Source of the DNA: Pseudomonadota bacterium
GTDB taxonomy: Bacteria; Pseudomonadota; Gammaproteobacteria; Burkholderiales; Burkholderiaceae_C
DNA length: 64,000 nt
NCBI GenBank assembly: GCA_018241225.1
Contig: JAFEEG010000018.1
Span: forward strand, 46,650 to 110,649
Reading direction: 5' to 3'
Shown: positions 52,041 through 61,333 of the stretch, one piece after another
Position numbering within the stretch: position 1 is the stretch's first letter
Layout: every line of letters begins with the position of its first letter
The notes under the pieces: generated by a model
Told to the model about the DNA's origin: nothing
What the model saw: only the letters and a program-made list of their open reading frames with translations
Databases searched by the model: none
Position numbers and translations under genes: made by a program

Positions 52041-52115
52041 TTTCAAAACGACACGAGGCAGGATCGCTACTAGGTACGCCTGTCATCGAAGCCCGCATCC
52101 ATCAGGAGACAAATC

Positions 52116-53087
52116 ATGATCCGCACTGGCCTGTCGCGCGCACGGCGCACCTTGACCGCAGCCCTGCTGTGTTGCGCTATCCCAGCGCTCGCTCAGACCT
52201 ACCCCACCCAGCCCGTGCGCCTGGTGGTGCCTTATCCCGCAGGCGGCTCCACCGACGCCATCGCCCGCCTCTATGCGGAGGGCATGGCCACGGAATTGGG
52301 GCAGCCGGTAGTCGTGGACAACCGCCCGGGCGCAGCCACCAACATCGGCAGCGAAACCGTGGCACGCGCCACACCCGACGGCTACACGGTGCTTTTCGGA
52401 GCGGGCGGCCCGACGCTCAATCAGGTCTTCGGCCCAAAGCCTTCGTTCGACCCAGCCACGGCCTTGCAGCCAGTGAGCCTGATTGCGCGCGTACCCTTCA
52501 TGCTCGCGGCCAATCCGAAGGCGCCCTTCTCCACCGTGGCGCAGTTCGTTGCGGCCGCTAAGGCCAAGCCCGGCAAGTTCAGCGTCTCCAGTGCGCAGCT
52601 GAACGTGTATGTGGAGTTGATGAAGGCCCAAGCGAATGTCGATGTTTTGCACGTGCCCTATAAGGGCGGCGCCCAGGCTGCCACCGACGCAATCGCAGGG
52701 CAGGTCGACATGGTCTATGCGCTGGTCCCGGTGTTATTGCCACACGTTCAGGCCGGCAAGCTCAAGGCCATTGGCGTCACCTCGGTCGCACGGCAACGAA
52801 AGGTGCTGCCCAACACGCCATCGTTCACCGAAGCCCACGTGGGCTACAGCATCGACACCGCCTACAACCTCTCGGCGCCCGCCGGAACGCCCGCACCGGT
52901 GGTGGATCGGCTGACGCGCGCGACGAAGAAAGTGGTTGGCGATCCGGCCTTCGTCGAGAAGCTGGCATCCATGGGCGCCCAAGCGGCCAGTAGTGATCCA
53001 GAGTCGCTGCGGCGCGAGAACGCAGCCAACCTGCGCACCTGGACCGAACTTGCAGCCAAGGTCCCCAGCCTGATCCAGAGCGAATAG
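52116..53087 (+). CDS. Bug-family substrate-binding protein (operon gene 1)
   Basis: 323 residues; AGGAGA upstream. Signal peptide 1-27 (cleaved after ALA). TctC/Bug blocks: PVRLVVPYPAGGSTDAIARL, 'LGQPVVVDNRPGAATNIGSE', 'DPATALQPVSLIARVPFMLA', 'PYKGGAQAATDAIAGQVDMV', 'GKLKAIGVTSVARQR'. Likely captures the carboxylate later activated by the CoA-transferase. Tripartite membrane subunits are not in this operon. Confidence 0.92.
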   Translation: MIRTGLSRARRTLTAALLCCAIPALAQTYPTQPVRLVVPYPAGGSTDAIARLYAEGMATELGQPVVVDNRPGAATNIGSETVARATPDGYTVLFGAGGPTLNQVFGPKPSFDPATALQPVSLIARVPFMLAANPKAPFSTVAQFVAAAKAKPGKFSVSSAQLNVYVELMKAQANVDVLHVPYKGGAQAATDAIAGQVDMVYALVPVLLPHVQAGKLKAIGVTSVARQRKVLPNTPSFTEAHVGYSIDTAYNLSAPAGTPAPVVDRLTRATKKVVGDPAFVEKLASMGAQAASSDPESLRRENAANLRTWTELAAKVPSLIQSE

Positions 53088-53103
53088 AAGCAGGAGCACA
53101 CGC

Positions 53104-54639
53104 ATGAAGAAGTTCGAGACGCAGGCGGCCGAGCACGCCCGTCGCACGCAAGCCGCCCTGGCCATGGGCGGCGAGAAGAAACTGCAGGAGCGGCGCGAGG
53201 GCGGTGTCCTCAACGCACGCGAGCGCATCGACAGGTTGGTCGATGACGGCAGTTTCCTGGAGGTCGGTCTGTTTGCCACTTCCATCCGTCCCGAGGCACG
53301 CGAGCGCTCGCCGGCCGACGGCAAGATCACCGGCTACGGAAAGATCGGCGGCCGCGAGGTGGCCATCGTCTCCAACGACTTCACGGTGATGGGCGCGTCG
53401 AGCAGCACCGTCAACACCGCGAAGGTCGGCCGCGTCAAGCGGACCGCAAGCTCGCGCGGCCTGCCCATGGTCTTCCTCGGAGAATCGACCGGGGCCCGCA
53501 TGCCCGACGTGATGGGCGCTGCCGGCGTCGGCGCAGGCGACCGCCCCACACAGTACCGTCGCATCCGCGAAACGCCTTGGGTGTCAGCCGTACTGGGGCA
53601 TTGCTATGGCTCTTCGTCCTGGTATGCGGCGCTGGCCGATTTCGTGGTCATGCGCAAAGGCGCGATCACAGCCGTTTCCAGCACCAAGCTGACCTCGATG
53701 GCCATCTCCGAAGCAGTGGACCCGGAGGAACTGGGAGGCTGGCGGCTGCACACAGAGGTCACCGGCATGGTGGACTTGGCAGTCGACACCGACGAGGAGG
53801 CTCTGGCCGCTGTTGCGAGGTTCCTGTCCTACCTGCCTTCGCACAGCAACGAAGCCCCACCCGTGCACCCGGTGCCGCCTGGCTCGGGCGAAGAGGCACA
53901 CCGCATCCTCGACATCCTGCCCGAGTCGCGCACACAGGTGTACGACGTGCGCAAGATCCTGGCCCTGATCTACGATCAAGGCAGCGTATTCGAGCTCAAG
54001 CCGCGCTTCGGCAAGTCCATCGTCACGGCGTTGGCACGATTGAACGGCCGCTCGGTCGGCATCGTTGCGAGCAACCCCATTGCCAAGGGCGGTGCGATCG
54101 ATCCCGAGTCCTGCGAGAAGGTCGTCAGCTTTCTGGTGATGTGCGACTCGTTCAACATCCCGCTCATCTTCATGGTTGACCAGCCGGGATTCCTAATCGG
54201 CGTGGAGGGCGAGCGCAAGGGCGCCATCGGCCGCGTCATGAACTGGATGAACGCACTGTCGCTAGTCACGGTGCCCAAGATCTCGGTGGTGATGCGCAAG
54301 AGCTACGGCCAGGCGGTGCTGAACATGGGCGGCGGCGGCAATGCCGACGAGGTCGTGGCCTGGTACACGGCCGAGGTCAACTTCATGGACCCGCGCTCCG
54401 CTGTCACCATCGTGCACGGTGTGCGCCCCGAAGAAGAGCCCGAACGCTACGAGCAGCTGCTGACCGAGATGACCAAGGGCACCACGGCCTACGACGCCGC
54501 GGCGGTCAATGCCGCGCACACCGTGATCGCACCCACCGAGACGCGCGCCCATCTCACGCGCCTGCTGGAGATTCACACGCTGCGCATGAGTGACGGCGTG
54601 GGCGAGCACCTGATGCACACCTGGCCCACCAGCTACTGA
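53104..54639 (+). CDS. Acyl-CoA carboxylase carboxyltransferase subunit, paralog 1
   Basis: 511 residues, the usual length of fused N+C carboxyltransferase subunits (PccB/AccD type). N-terminal ARERIDRLVDDGSFLEVGLF; acyl-CoA-side oxyanion region 'VFLGESTGARMPD'; C-domain 'GRSVGIVASNPIAKGGAIDP', 'IPLIFMVDQPGFLIGVEGER', 'KSYGQAVLNMGGGGNAD'. Transfers CO2 from carboxybiotin to an acyl-CoA. Sixteen bp after gene 1. Confidence 0.9.
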   Translation: MKKFETQAAEHARRTQAALAMGGEKKLQERREGGVLNARERIDRLVDDGSFLEVGLFATSIRPEARERSPADGKITGYGKIGGREVAIVSNDFTVMGASSSTVNTAKVGRVKRTASSRGLPMVFLGESTGARMPDVMGAAGVGAGDRPTQYRRIRETPWVSAVLGHCYGSSSWYAALADFVVMRKGAITAVSSTKLTSMAISEAVDPEELGGWRLHTEVTGMVDLAVDTDEEALAAVARFLSYLPSHSNEAPPVHPVPPGSGEEAHRILDILPESRTQVYDVRKILALIYDQGSVFELKPRFGKSIVTALARLNGRSVGIVASNPIAKGGAIDPESCEKVVSFLVMCDSFNIPLIFMVDQPGFLIGVEGERKGAIGRVMNWMNALSLVTVPKISVVMRKSYGQAVLNMGGGGNADEVVAWYTAEVNFMDPRSAVTIVHGVRPEEEPERYEQLLTEMTKGTTAYDAAAVNAAHTVIAPTETRAHLTRLLEIHTLRMSDGVGEHLMHTWPTSY

Positions 54640-54673
54640 GCCCGCCACCCGCACATCTCCCGAAGGGAACCTC

Positions 54674-56044
54674 ATGTTCAACAAAGTCCTGGTCGCCAAC
54701 CGCGGCGCCGTGGCCCGTCGCGTCCTACGCGCGCTGCGCCAGCTTCGTATCAAGTCCGTGCTCGCCTATTCGGAGGCCGACGCCTCGCTCCCCTACCTCG
54801 CCGAGGCTGACGAGGTTCACTGTATCGGCCCGGCCGAGCCGAGGGCGAGCTACCTCAACCAGGAGGTGCTGCTCGACCTGCTGCGCCGCACCGGCGCCGA
54901 CGCGCTGCATCCAGGCTACGGATTCCTATCGGAAAACGCCGACTTCGCGCAGCGCGTGCACGACGCTGGCGCAACGTTCATCGGCCCGAGCCCGCGCTGG
55001 CTCGAAGCCATGGGCCACAAGACGCGGGCGCGCGACCTGATGGCGCGCCACGGCATGCCCATGGCGCGAAGCTCGGGGCTGCTGCCCTCGGGCGAAGTGC
55101 CGGATGTACAGGTCAATGCCGCGCTGCAGGCGGCCTCCAAGCTGGGCTTCCCAGTGCTGGTCAAGCCTGCGACCGGTGGCGGAGGCATCGGTATGCTGGC
55201 CGCGCACTCCGAGGAACAGCTGCGCCAGGCCATCGGACAAGCCGCCAGCCTTGCGCAACGCAGCTTCGGCAATGCCGAGCTCTATCTCGAGGAGCTGCTG
55301 CTTCGGCCGCGCCACATCGAGTTCCAGATCCTGGCCGACCGGCACGGCAAAGTGCGCCACCTGTTCGAACGCGACTGCTCGGTTCAGCGCCGCCATCAGA
55401 AGGTGATCGAGGAATCGCCTGCGCCCCTGCTGCCCCGCGCCGTGGTCACGAAGGCCGCTCAAACCATGGCCGACATCCTCGCCGGCCTGCGCTACGACGT
55501 GATCGGCACGGTGGAGACGCTCTACAACAGCACGAGCCAGGCGTTCCAGTTCCTGGAGATGAACACGCGGCTGCAGGTGGAGCACGCGGTGACCGAGGAG
55601 ATCACGGGCATTGACCTCGTGGTCTCGCAGATTCGGCTGGCGGCGGGTCAACCGCTGGAACAGGTGTTGCCCGACGAGACAGGCACGCACGGCCACGCCA
55701 TCGAGCTGCGTGTGTATGCGGAAGACCCGGTGCGCTTCTACCCCTCGCCCGGCACGCTCAAGACCCTGCGCTTCGCCGATGCGCCCGGCCTGCGAATCGA
55801 GACCGGCTATGCCGAGGGAAGCACTGTCACGCCCTACTACGACCCGCTGATCGCCAAGCTAGTGATGCATGCCGAAGACAGGCCCCGCGCCATTGCGGCG
55901 CTGCTGCAGGTGATCGATAACTCCGAGATTGCCGGCGTGCGGCACAACCTGCCGTTCCTGCGGCGGGTGCTCAGCTCAACCCAGTTCCAGGAGGGCCGTG
56001 TGCACACCGGCCTGGCCGCCGAACTGCCGCCCATGGCGCGCTGA
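54674..56044 (+). CDS. Biotin carboxylase subunit
   Basis: 456 residues, AccC length. N-domain FNKVLVANRGAVARRVLRAL, ALHPGYGFLSENADFA, ATP-grasp Gly loop VKPATGGGGIGMLAA, 'ERDCSVQRRHQKVIEESPAP', 'FQFLEMNTRLQVEHAVTEE', C-domain to LPFLRRVL. The Gly loop has GGGGIGM rather than the common GGGGKGM, losing a Lys; activity may still be retained. Stand-alone: no fused carrier domain, which is supplied by the next gene. Confidence 0.9.
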   Translation: MFNKVLVANRGAVARRVLRALRQLRIKSVLAYSEADASLPYLAEADEVHCIGPAEPRASYLNQEVLLDLLRRTGADALHPGYGFLSENADFAQRVHDAGATFIGPSPRWLEAMGHKTRARDLMARHGMPMARSSGLLPSGEVPDVQVNAALQAASKLGFPVLVKPATGGGGIGMLAAHSEEQLRQAIGQAASLAQRSFGNAELYLEELLLRPRHIEFQILADRHGKVRHLFERDCSVQRRHQKVIEESPAPLLPRAVVTKAAQTMADILAGLRYDVIGTVETLYNSTSQAFQFLEMNTRLQVEHAVTEEITGIDLVVSQIRLAAGQPLEQVLPDETGTHGHAIELRVYAEDPVRFYPSPGTLKTLRFADAPGLRIETGYAEGSTVTPYYDPLIAKLVMHAEDRPRAIAALLQVIDNSEIAGVRHNLPFLRRVLSSTQFQEGRVHTGLAAELPPMAR

Positions 56045-56084
56045 CCCCTATCTTTTTCCAATCCCCCAATCGAGAACAGAACCC

Positions 56085-56306
56085 ATGGCACAAACTGAAA
56101 TCCGCTCCGAAGTCACCGGCAAGGTCTGGAAGGTCCTGGCCGCCCCCGGCGCCAGCGTCACGCCCGACGAGCCCATCCTGGTCGTCGAGTCGATGAAGAT
56201 GGAGATCCCCGTCTTCGCCACCGACAACGGCGTGCTGCGCGAGCTGCGCGTGCAGGAAGGCGACGCCGTCGAGGACGGTCAGGTGGTGGCCATCGTCGAG
56301 GAATGA
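56085..56306 (+). CDS. Biotin carboxyl carrier protein (single biotinyl domain)
   Basis: 73 residues: essentially one biotin/lipoyl-attachment domain. The biotinylation site is ESMKMEIP with Lys38, and thumbless hairpins flank it (APGASVTPDEPILVV, VQEGDAVEDGQVVAIVEE). It lacks the Ala/Pro linker and N-terminal domain of AccB, as in minimal carriers of acyl-CoA carboxylases and decarboxylases. Shuttles carboxybiotin from the biotin carboxylase to one or both carboxyltransferases. Confidence 0.92.
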   Translation: MAQTEIRSEVTGKVWKVLAAPGASVTPDEPILVVESMKMEIPVFATDNGVLRELRVQEGDAVEDGQVVAIVEE

Positions 56307-56307
56307 C

Positions 56308-57321
56308 ATGACGGGTGCACGCATTTCCCGCCCGCCCTCGGGCCTGCGGCGCCGCGACGCCCTCATCGCCCTGGGTGGCGCGCTGGCGAGTCTGGGCGCG
56401 CAGGCCGGCTGGCGCCCCACCGGCCAAGTTGAATACATCATCCCAGCGGCGGCGGGAGGTGCAGTCGACACCTATGGCCGCATCATGAAGAAGCACTTCG
56501 ACAGCCAGAACGCACTCGCCGGCCAGACCTTCATCATCAGCAACAAGCCCGGCGGGCAGGGCATGATCGCCGTTGCACCCGTGGTTCAGCGCAGCGGCGA
56601 CGGCAATGTCTTCACGATGTTGTCGACCGGCTTCATGCTGGGCCAGACGCTGGGCGAGTTCAAGCACGACCTGCTGCAGGACTTCACCATCGGGCCGATC
56701 TTCTTCGAAGAATCCCTGGCGGTGGCCGTACGCGCAGATTCGCCGCTGAAGACCGCGGGCGACCTGGTCGCGCGGCTGCGCGCCGACCCGACCTCGCTGC
56801 GCATCGCCGTGGCGCCAGGGCTCAACAATCACATCCATATCGGCATCCTCAAGCCGCTCAAGGCGGCCGGCATTGCCGTCGAGCGCCTCACCGTCGCCCC
56901 CTTCCGTTCGTCTGCCGAATCGGTGACGGCCCTGCGCGGCGGCCATGTGGACGTGGTCTCGGCCAGTTCCACCAACGTCGTGACCGGCGTGCAAAGCGGT
57001 GCATTGCGCGTGCTGGCGGTGTCGTCGTCCACACGGCTCGCGGGCGCGCTCTCCAATGTACCTACCTGGAAAGAGCAAGGCGTGGACAGCGTCTTCGTCT
57101 CCGTGCAGGGAACGCTGTTCCCGCGGGGGCTCTCGGCCGACCAGGTCACCTTCTGGGACGCCCGGTTCGCGGAACTGAGCAGCGCCCCCGAGTGGCTCGC
57201 AGCCCTGCAGCAGTACGACGTGACGCCGCGCTTCATGAACAGCGCCCAGGCCCGCGTCTTCGTCGAGCGCGAGCTCAAGGAATCGGCGCGCCTGATGCGC
57301 GAACTGGGAATGATCAAGTGA
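56308..57321 (+). CDS. Bug/TctC-type substrate-binding protein (operon gene 5)
   Basis: 337 residues, starting 1 bp after the carrier gene. RR-containing signal (LRRRDALIALGGALASLGAQ), then VEYIIPAAAGGAVDTYGRIM, 'FIISNKPGGQGMIAVAPVV', 'LLQDFTIGPIFFEESLAVAV', 'GALRVLAVSSSTRLAG'. A more divergent TctC relative than gene 1. Two different binding proteins in one operon hint at two ligands or alternative transport partners. Confidence 0.85.
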   Translation: MTGARISRPPSGLRRRDALIALGGALASLGAQAGWRPTGQVEYIIPAAAGGAVDTYGRIMKKHFDSQNALAGQTFIISNKPGGQGMIAVAPVVQRSGDGNVFTMLSTGFMLGQTLGEFKHDLLQDFTIGPIFFEESLAVAVRADSPLKTAGDLVARLRADPTSLRIAVAPGLNNHIHIGILKPLKAAGIAVERLTVAPFRSSAESVTALRGGHVDVVSASSTNVVTGVQSGALRVLAVSSSTRLAGALSNVPTWKEQGVDSVFVSVQGTLFPRGLSADQVTFWDARFAELSSAPEWLAALQQYDVTPRFMNSAQARVFVERELKESARLMRELGMIK

Positions 57322-58592
57322 CGACGCAAAAGCAAACCCCCTCGCCCGCGGCACTGGAGGGCATCCGCGTGTTGGAGATCTGCACCACCATCGCGGGTCC
57401 GGCCTGCGGCCGGCTGCTGGCGGACTTCGGCGCCGACGTCATCAAGATCGAGCCGCCGGACGGCGACCCCGTACGCCAGATGGGCTACCACGTTGGCGAC
57501 GTGGCGCTCTATGCGGCATCGATCCTGCGCGGCAAGCGCTCGATCGCCATCGACCTCAAGAGCCCTGACGGCCTGGCGCTGGCACAGGCGCTGATTTCGC
57601 AGGTCGACGTGGTGCTGGAGAACAACCGGCCCGGCGTGCTCGAGCGCATGGGGCTGGGCTACGACACTGTCTCAAAGACGCGACCCCAGATCGTCTACGC
57701 CCGCATCAGCGGCTACGGGCAGGACGGACCCTACGCACAGCTGCCTGGCTATGGCGCCATTTGCGAGGCCTTTGGCGGTGTGCGCCACATGACCGGCGAC
57801 CCGGATCGGCCGCCATCGCGCGTCGCACTGGCCACGACTGACTACCTCAGCTCGGTGTACGCGGCCTTCGGCATCCTGGCGGCGCTGCGCCACCGGGACC
57901 GCACCGGGCAGGGCCAGGTGGTCGACGTGGCCCTCTACGAGACGGCCTTCTCCCAGATGGAGTCGGTCGTGCCCGCACACGACAAGCTGGGCACCGTGCC
58001 GATGCGCCAGGGCCCGAACCTGCCCTCGATGGCACCCAACAGCCTCTACCCCACCCTCGGTGGCGGCTACATCCTGATCGCAGCCAACAGCAACGCGACC
58101 TACGACAGACTCGTGCGGGTCATGCAGCGCCCGGAGTTGCTGACCGACACTCGCTACGCAACTATCCGCAGCCGCGGGTTGCCCGACAACATGCGCAGCC
58201 TCGATGCCATCGTGTCCGACTGGACACGCGGCTTCGACGGCGCCGAGCTGGAGCACCTACTGCAGGAAGGTGGCGTGCCCGCGTCACGGGTGTTCGACAT
58301 CGCGGACATCTTTGCAGATCCGCACTACGAAGCCCGCAACATGCTGCCGCGCGTGCCGCATCCGGTGCTGGGGGAGGTGCGCCAGATCGGAACCGTGCCG
58401 CGGCTGTCCGCCACACCGGGGCGCATCCGCCACAGCGGCCCCGACCTGGGCGCCGATACGGTGGCGGTACTGCGCGACGAACTCGCGCTGGATCCGGCCG
58501 CTATCGCACGGCTGGTTGACGCCGGCGTCGTGTGCGTGTCCACCTCCAATGCGACGAACACCCTCAAGGAAAAGCATGCAATCCAGTCATGA
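57318..58592 (+). CDS. CaiB/BaiF (class III) CoA-transferase
   Basis: 424 residues from GTG overlapping the previous stop (GTGA 57318-57321). LEGIRVLEICTTIAGPACGR, 'LADFGADVIKIEPPDGDPVR', 'GKRSIAIDLKSPDGLALAQ', and the catalytic Asp region 'VVLENNRPGVLERMGLGYD' to 'ISGYGQDGPYAQLPGYGAIC'. Transfers CoA between carboxylic acids. In this operon it should activate the imported acid before carboxylation. Confidence 0.92.
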   Translation: MTTQKQTPSPAALEGIRVLEICTTIAGPACGRLLADFGADVIKIEPPDGDPVRQMGYHVGDVALYAASILRGKRSIAIDLKSPDGLALAQALISQVDVVLENNRPGVLERMGLGYDTVSKTRPQIVYARISGYGQDGPYAQLPGYGAICEAFGGVRHMTGDPDRPPSRVALATTDYLSSVYAAFGILAALRHRDRTGQGQVVDVALYETAFSQMESVVPAHDKLGTVPMRQGPNLPSMAPNSLYPTLGGGYILIAANSNATYDRLVRVMQRPELLTDTRYATIRSRGLPDNMRSLDAIVSDWTRGFDGAELEHLLQEGGVPASRVFDIADIFADPHYEARNMLPRVPHPVLGEVRQIGTVPRLSATPGRIRHSGPDLGADTVAVLRDELALDPAAIARLVDAGVVCVSTSNATNTLKEKHAIQS

Positions 58593-60147
58593 ATGGCCTC
58601 AAGAGCTGGCCGAGCTGCAGTCCCGGCGCGACTTTGCCGCCGCGATGGGTGGCGAGGCCGCCCTGGCCCGCTGGAAGGACGTCGGGCGCTTGAATGCGCG
58701 CGAGCGGATCGACGCGCTGGTGGATACCGGCTCGTTCCAGGAGATGGGCGCGCTCACAGGCAAAGGTCGCTACGCCAGCGATGGCGCACTGGAATCGGTG
58801 ACGCCATCGACCCAGGTGATGGGCCTGGCGCGCATCCAGACGCGCCCAGTGGTGGTGGTGTCGGACGATTTCACGATCCGGGGCGGCTCCTCCGAGGCTG
58901 CCGTATCGGAGAAATGGATCTACGCGGACCGCTACGCCTACGAGTACCGTAAGCCGCTGGTGCGCATGGTCGACACAGCCGGTGGCAGCGTGAAGCTGCT
59001 CAACCAGATGGGCCATACCAAGATCCCCGGCTATGCCTTCCTCCCCGGTGCGCAGTTGCTGGGCCGTTCGCCGGTCGTTGGCATCGCGATGGGCGCGTGC
59101 GCCGGCCTCGGCGCCATCCGCGCGGCCAGCGCCCATTTTTCGATCATGATCAAGGGCAAGAGCCAGGTTTTTGCCGGCGGCCCGCCCGTGGTGAAGCAGG
59201 CGCTGGGCCAGGACATCGACAAGGAGTCGCTCGGCGGGTGGCACGTGCACCGCATCAGCGGTGTGATCCACAATGCGGCGACGGACGAGGCAGAAGCATT
59301 CGCCATGGCGCGCCGCTTCCTGTCTTACCTGCCTGACAACGTCTGGGAAGCGCCGCCCACCGTCTCGTGCACCGACCCTGCGGACCGCGCCGACACCTGG
59401 CTCAACGATGCGATCCCCCGCGACCGCCGCAAGGTCTTCGCACCGCGAAAGATCGTCAATGCCATCGTCGACGACGGCTCGGCCTTCGAGATGCAGCCGC
59501 AGTTTGGCGCCTCGCTGCTTACCTTCCTGGCTCGGCTCAATGGCCATCCGGTTGGGGTGATGATCAACAACCCGGTCGTCATGGGCGGCGCTCTCACGCG
59601 CGCCGCCTCCATCAAGCTAGAGCGATTCGTCGACCTGTGTGACACCTTTCACCTTCCCATCGTCAACCTGGTCGACCAACCGGGCACCATGACCGGGCTC
59701 GAGGCGGAGATGGAAGGCACCATGGCCGCAACGCTGCGCGCGGGTGCGGCCATCGAGCAGTCGTCCGTGCCGTGGTGCGCAATCGTCATCCGTCGCTGCT
59801 TCGGCTTGGCTGGCGCGATGCTCAGCCCGAAGTTCGGCCCGAGCGGCACCTCGCTACCACATCGCTTCGCCTGGCCATCGGCTAAGTGGGGCTCGATCCC
59901 GATCGAGGGTGGCGTGGCGGCGGCCTACCGCAACGAGATCGAATCCGCGGACGATCCTTTGGCTCTGCGCGACGCGTTGGAGCAGGAGTACCACCAGCTC
60001 AGTTCACCCTTCCGTACGGCTGAGCGCTTCGGCGTAGTAGACGTGATCGAGCCTGCCCAGACGCGCTCCATCCTGTGCCGATGGATGGAGGACGCCCGCG
60101 CCCTCACCTTGCACAGCCTGGCCCCCAAGGGGCGCACGATGCGCTGA
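58576..60147 (+). CDS. Acyl-CoA carboxylase carboxyltransferase subunit, paralog 2
   Basis: 523 residues from ATG 58576, overlapping the CoA-transferase by 17 bp. Same two-domain plan as paralog 1 (ARERIDALVDTGSFQEMGAL; 'GHPVGVMINNPVVMGGALTR'; 'LPIVNLVDQPGTMTGLEAEM') but clearly divergent in sequence: FLPGAQLLGRSPVVGIAMGA and 'RCFGLAGAMLSPKFGPSG' replace the corresponding regions. Either the two paralogs form a hetero-oligomer or they serve two acyl-CoAs with the shared biotin carboxylase and carrier. Confidence 0.9.
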   Translation: MQSSHEWPQELAELQSRRDFAAAMGGEAALARWKDVGRLNARERIDALVDTGSFQEMGALTGKGRYASDGALESVTPSTQVMGLARIQTRPVVVVSDDFTIRGGSSEAAVSEKWIYADRYAYEYRKPLVRMVDTAGGSVKLLNQMGHTKIPGYAFLPGAQLLGRSPVVGIAMGACAGLGAIRAASAHFSIMIKGKSQVFAGGPPVVKQALGQDIDKESLGGWHVHRISGVIHNAATDEAEAFAMARRFLSYLPDNVWEAPPTVSCTDPADRADTWLNDAIPRDRRKVFAPRKIVNAIVDDGSAFEMQPQFGASLLTFLARLNGHPVGVMINNPVVMGGALTRAASIKLERFVDLCDTFHLPIVNLVDQPGTMTGLEAEMEGTMAATLRAGAAIEQSSVPWCAIVIRRCFGLAGAMLSPKFGPSGTSLPHRFAWPSAKWGSIPIEGGVAAAYRNEIESADDPLALRDALEQEYHQLSSPFRTAERFGVVDVIEPAQTRSILCRWMEDARALTLHSLAPKGRTMR

Positions 60148-60184
60148 GACTGAAAACCGGTCCAGCCTTGCGTGGGGCCGATGC

Positions 60185-60190
60185 TATATT
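60185..60190 (+). promoter_or_regulatory. Extended -10 element immediately upstream of the marR start
   Basis: TGC-TATATT (60182-60190) lies 7 bp before the ATG at 60198, without a clear -35. A transcript from here would start at or next to the AUG, giving a leaderless mRNA for the regulator in addition to read-through from the operon. Confidence 0.4.
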
Positions 60191-60197
60191 GCCGCGC

Positions 60198-60680
60198 ATG
60201 CTTTCCAGGGCCCAACTCAAGTCACTCCAGGAATCCCGTCGCCACGGCCTCGGACGGTTGCTGTTGTTGGCCCGCCAGGATTTCATTTTTCGCATTGGCG
60301 AAGGGATGGAGCGCACCGGTAGCGATCCGACGCTGCAGGCCCGCAGCCGCCTGCTGCCCTACGTCGACGTGGAAGGAACGCGCAGCATTGACCTTGCGCG
60401 CCGCATGGGTGTGAGTAAGCAGGCTGTGGCCCGGATGGTCAAGGACCTGGAGGACGATGGCCTGCTCTGCCGCGATGCTGACGAAGCCGATGGCCGAGCG
60501 TCCCTGATCCGCTTCACGGACAAAGGCCTGGACTATCTGACTCGCATGCACCACGTGATCGAGCGGATTGAGCGTGAATACGAAGAACTCGTCGGCAAGC
60601 GGCAATTGGACGTGGTGCGAAAAGTGCTCGCGACCATTGCCTACCGAGATACCGACGACGTGCCCACTCGAATCAGCTGA
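60198..60680 (+). CDS. MarR-family regulator of the carboxylase operon
   Basis: 160 residues. Dimerisation helices at both ends; winged helix 'EGTRSIDLARRMGVSKQAVA', MVKDLEDDGLLCRDADEADG, RASLIRFTDKGLDYL with the D-x-R wing (DEADGRAS). Lies 50 bp after the last enzyme gene on the same strand. The MarR-box-like palindrome at the operon promoter is its likely target, with an acyl-CoA or free acid as inducer. Confidence 0.9.
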   Translation: MLSRAQLKSLQESRRHGLGRLLLLARQDFIFRIGEGMERTGSDPTLQARSRLLPYVDVEGTRSIDLARRMGVSKQAVARMVKDLEDDGLLCRDADEADGRASLIRFTDKGLDYLTRMHHVIERIEREYEELVGKRQLDVVRKVLATIAYRDTDDVPTRIS

Positions 60681-60967
60681 ATAGTCGTTCCGCAGCATTC
60701 CTGGATGGCCGAAGGCCTTCGGCCGCGACCTCGGCGCGATAGCGTCGTTGACGCCGCCTCCAGGATCCAAACGCCAAGGCGGCGATTTGGCAGTACCGCG
60801 CTTGACTTGTTGGGGAGGCCACTTTTCTGCGGAAGTCGTGCTGTGACTGGCTGCGCAAAGTGCTGCTGCCAGCTCACATTCGGCAGACTTGGACGGCGAG
60901 CGCGTGGCATACTGAATCGCCGTTCGGCGGGATTCGACCGCCGCAATCCGCCCCGAAGGAGACGCCG

Positions 60968-61333
60968 ATGCTAACGATGGAAAAGACGGCCGACTACGTG
61001 AAGCGCTGGGTTGACGCGTTCGAGTCGAAGGACCTCGATCGCGTTCTGGCCTTCTATACCGACGATGTGGTCTTCCACTCTCCGTTGGTTGCGCGCCTAA
61101 GTCACGACCCCAGCGGCACCGTGCACGGCAAGGCCGCCCTGCGCGCCTACGTGAAAAAGGGTTTCGAGGTTTTCGACCACATCAAGTTCACCGTGCTCGA
61201 CGTGCTGCGCGGCGTCGACAGCATTGCAATCCACTACAAAGGCATCACGGGCACGCATGTCGTCGAAGTGCTGTTCTTCGACAAGGAAGGCGCGGTCCGC
61301 GAGTCGTACGTGCACTACTCATCTCCGGAGTAG
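60968..61333 (+). CDS. NTF2-like/SnoaL-type protein
   Basis: 121 residues; AAGGAG 5 nt upstream. NTF2-like cone fold: YVKRWVDAFESKDLDRVLAF, YTDDVVFHSPLVARLS, 'GKAALRAYVKKGFEVF', 'IAIHYKGITGTHVVEVLFFD'. Such pockets bind small hydrophobic molecules or act as isomerases. Monocistronic; no context for its substrate. Confidence 0.82.
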   Translation: MLTMEKTADYVKRWVDAFESKDLDRVLAFYTDDVVFHSPLVARLSHDPSGTVHGKAALRAYVKKGFEVFDHIKFTVLDVLRGVDSIAIHYKGITGTHVVEVLFFDKEGAVRESYVHYSSPE

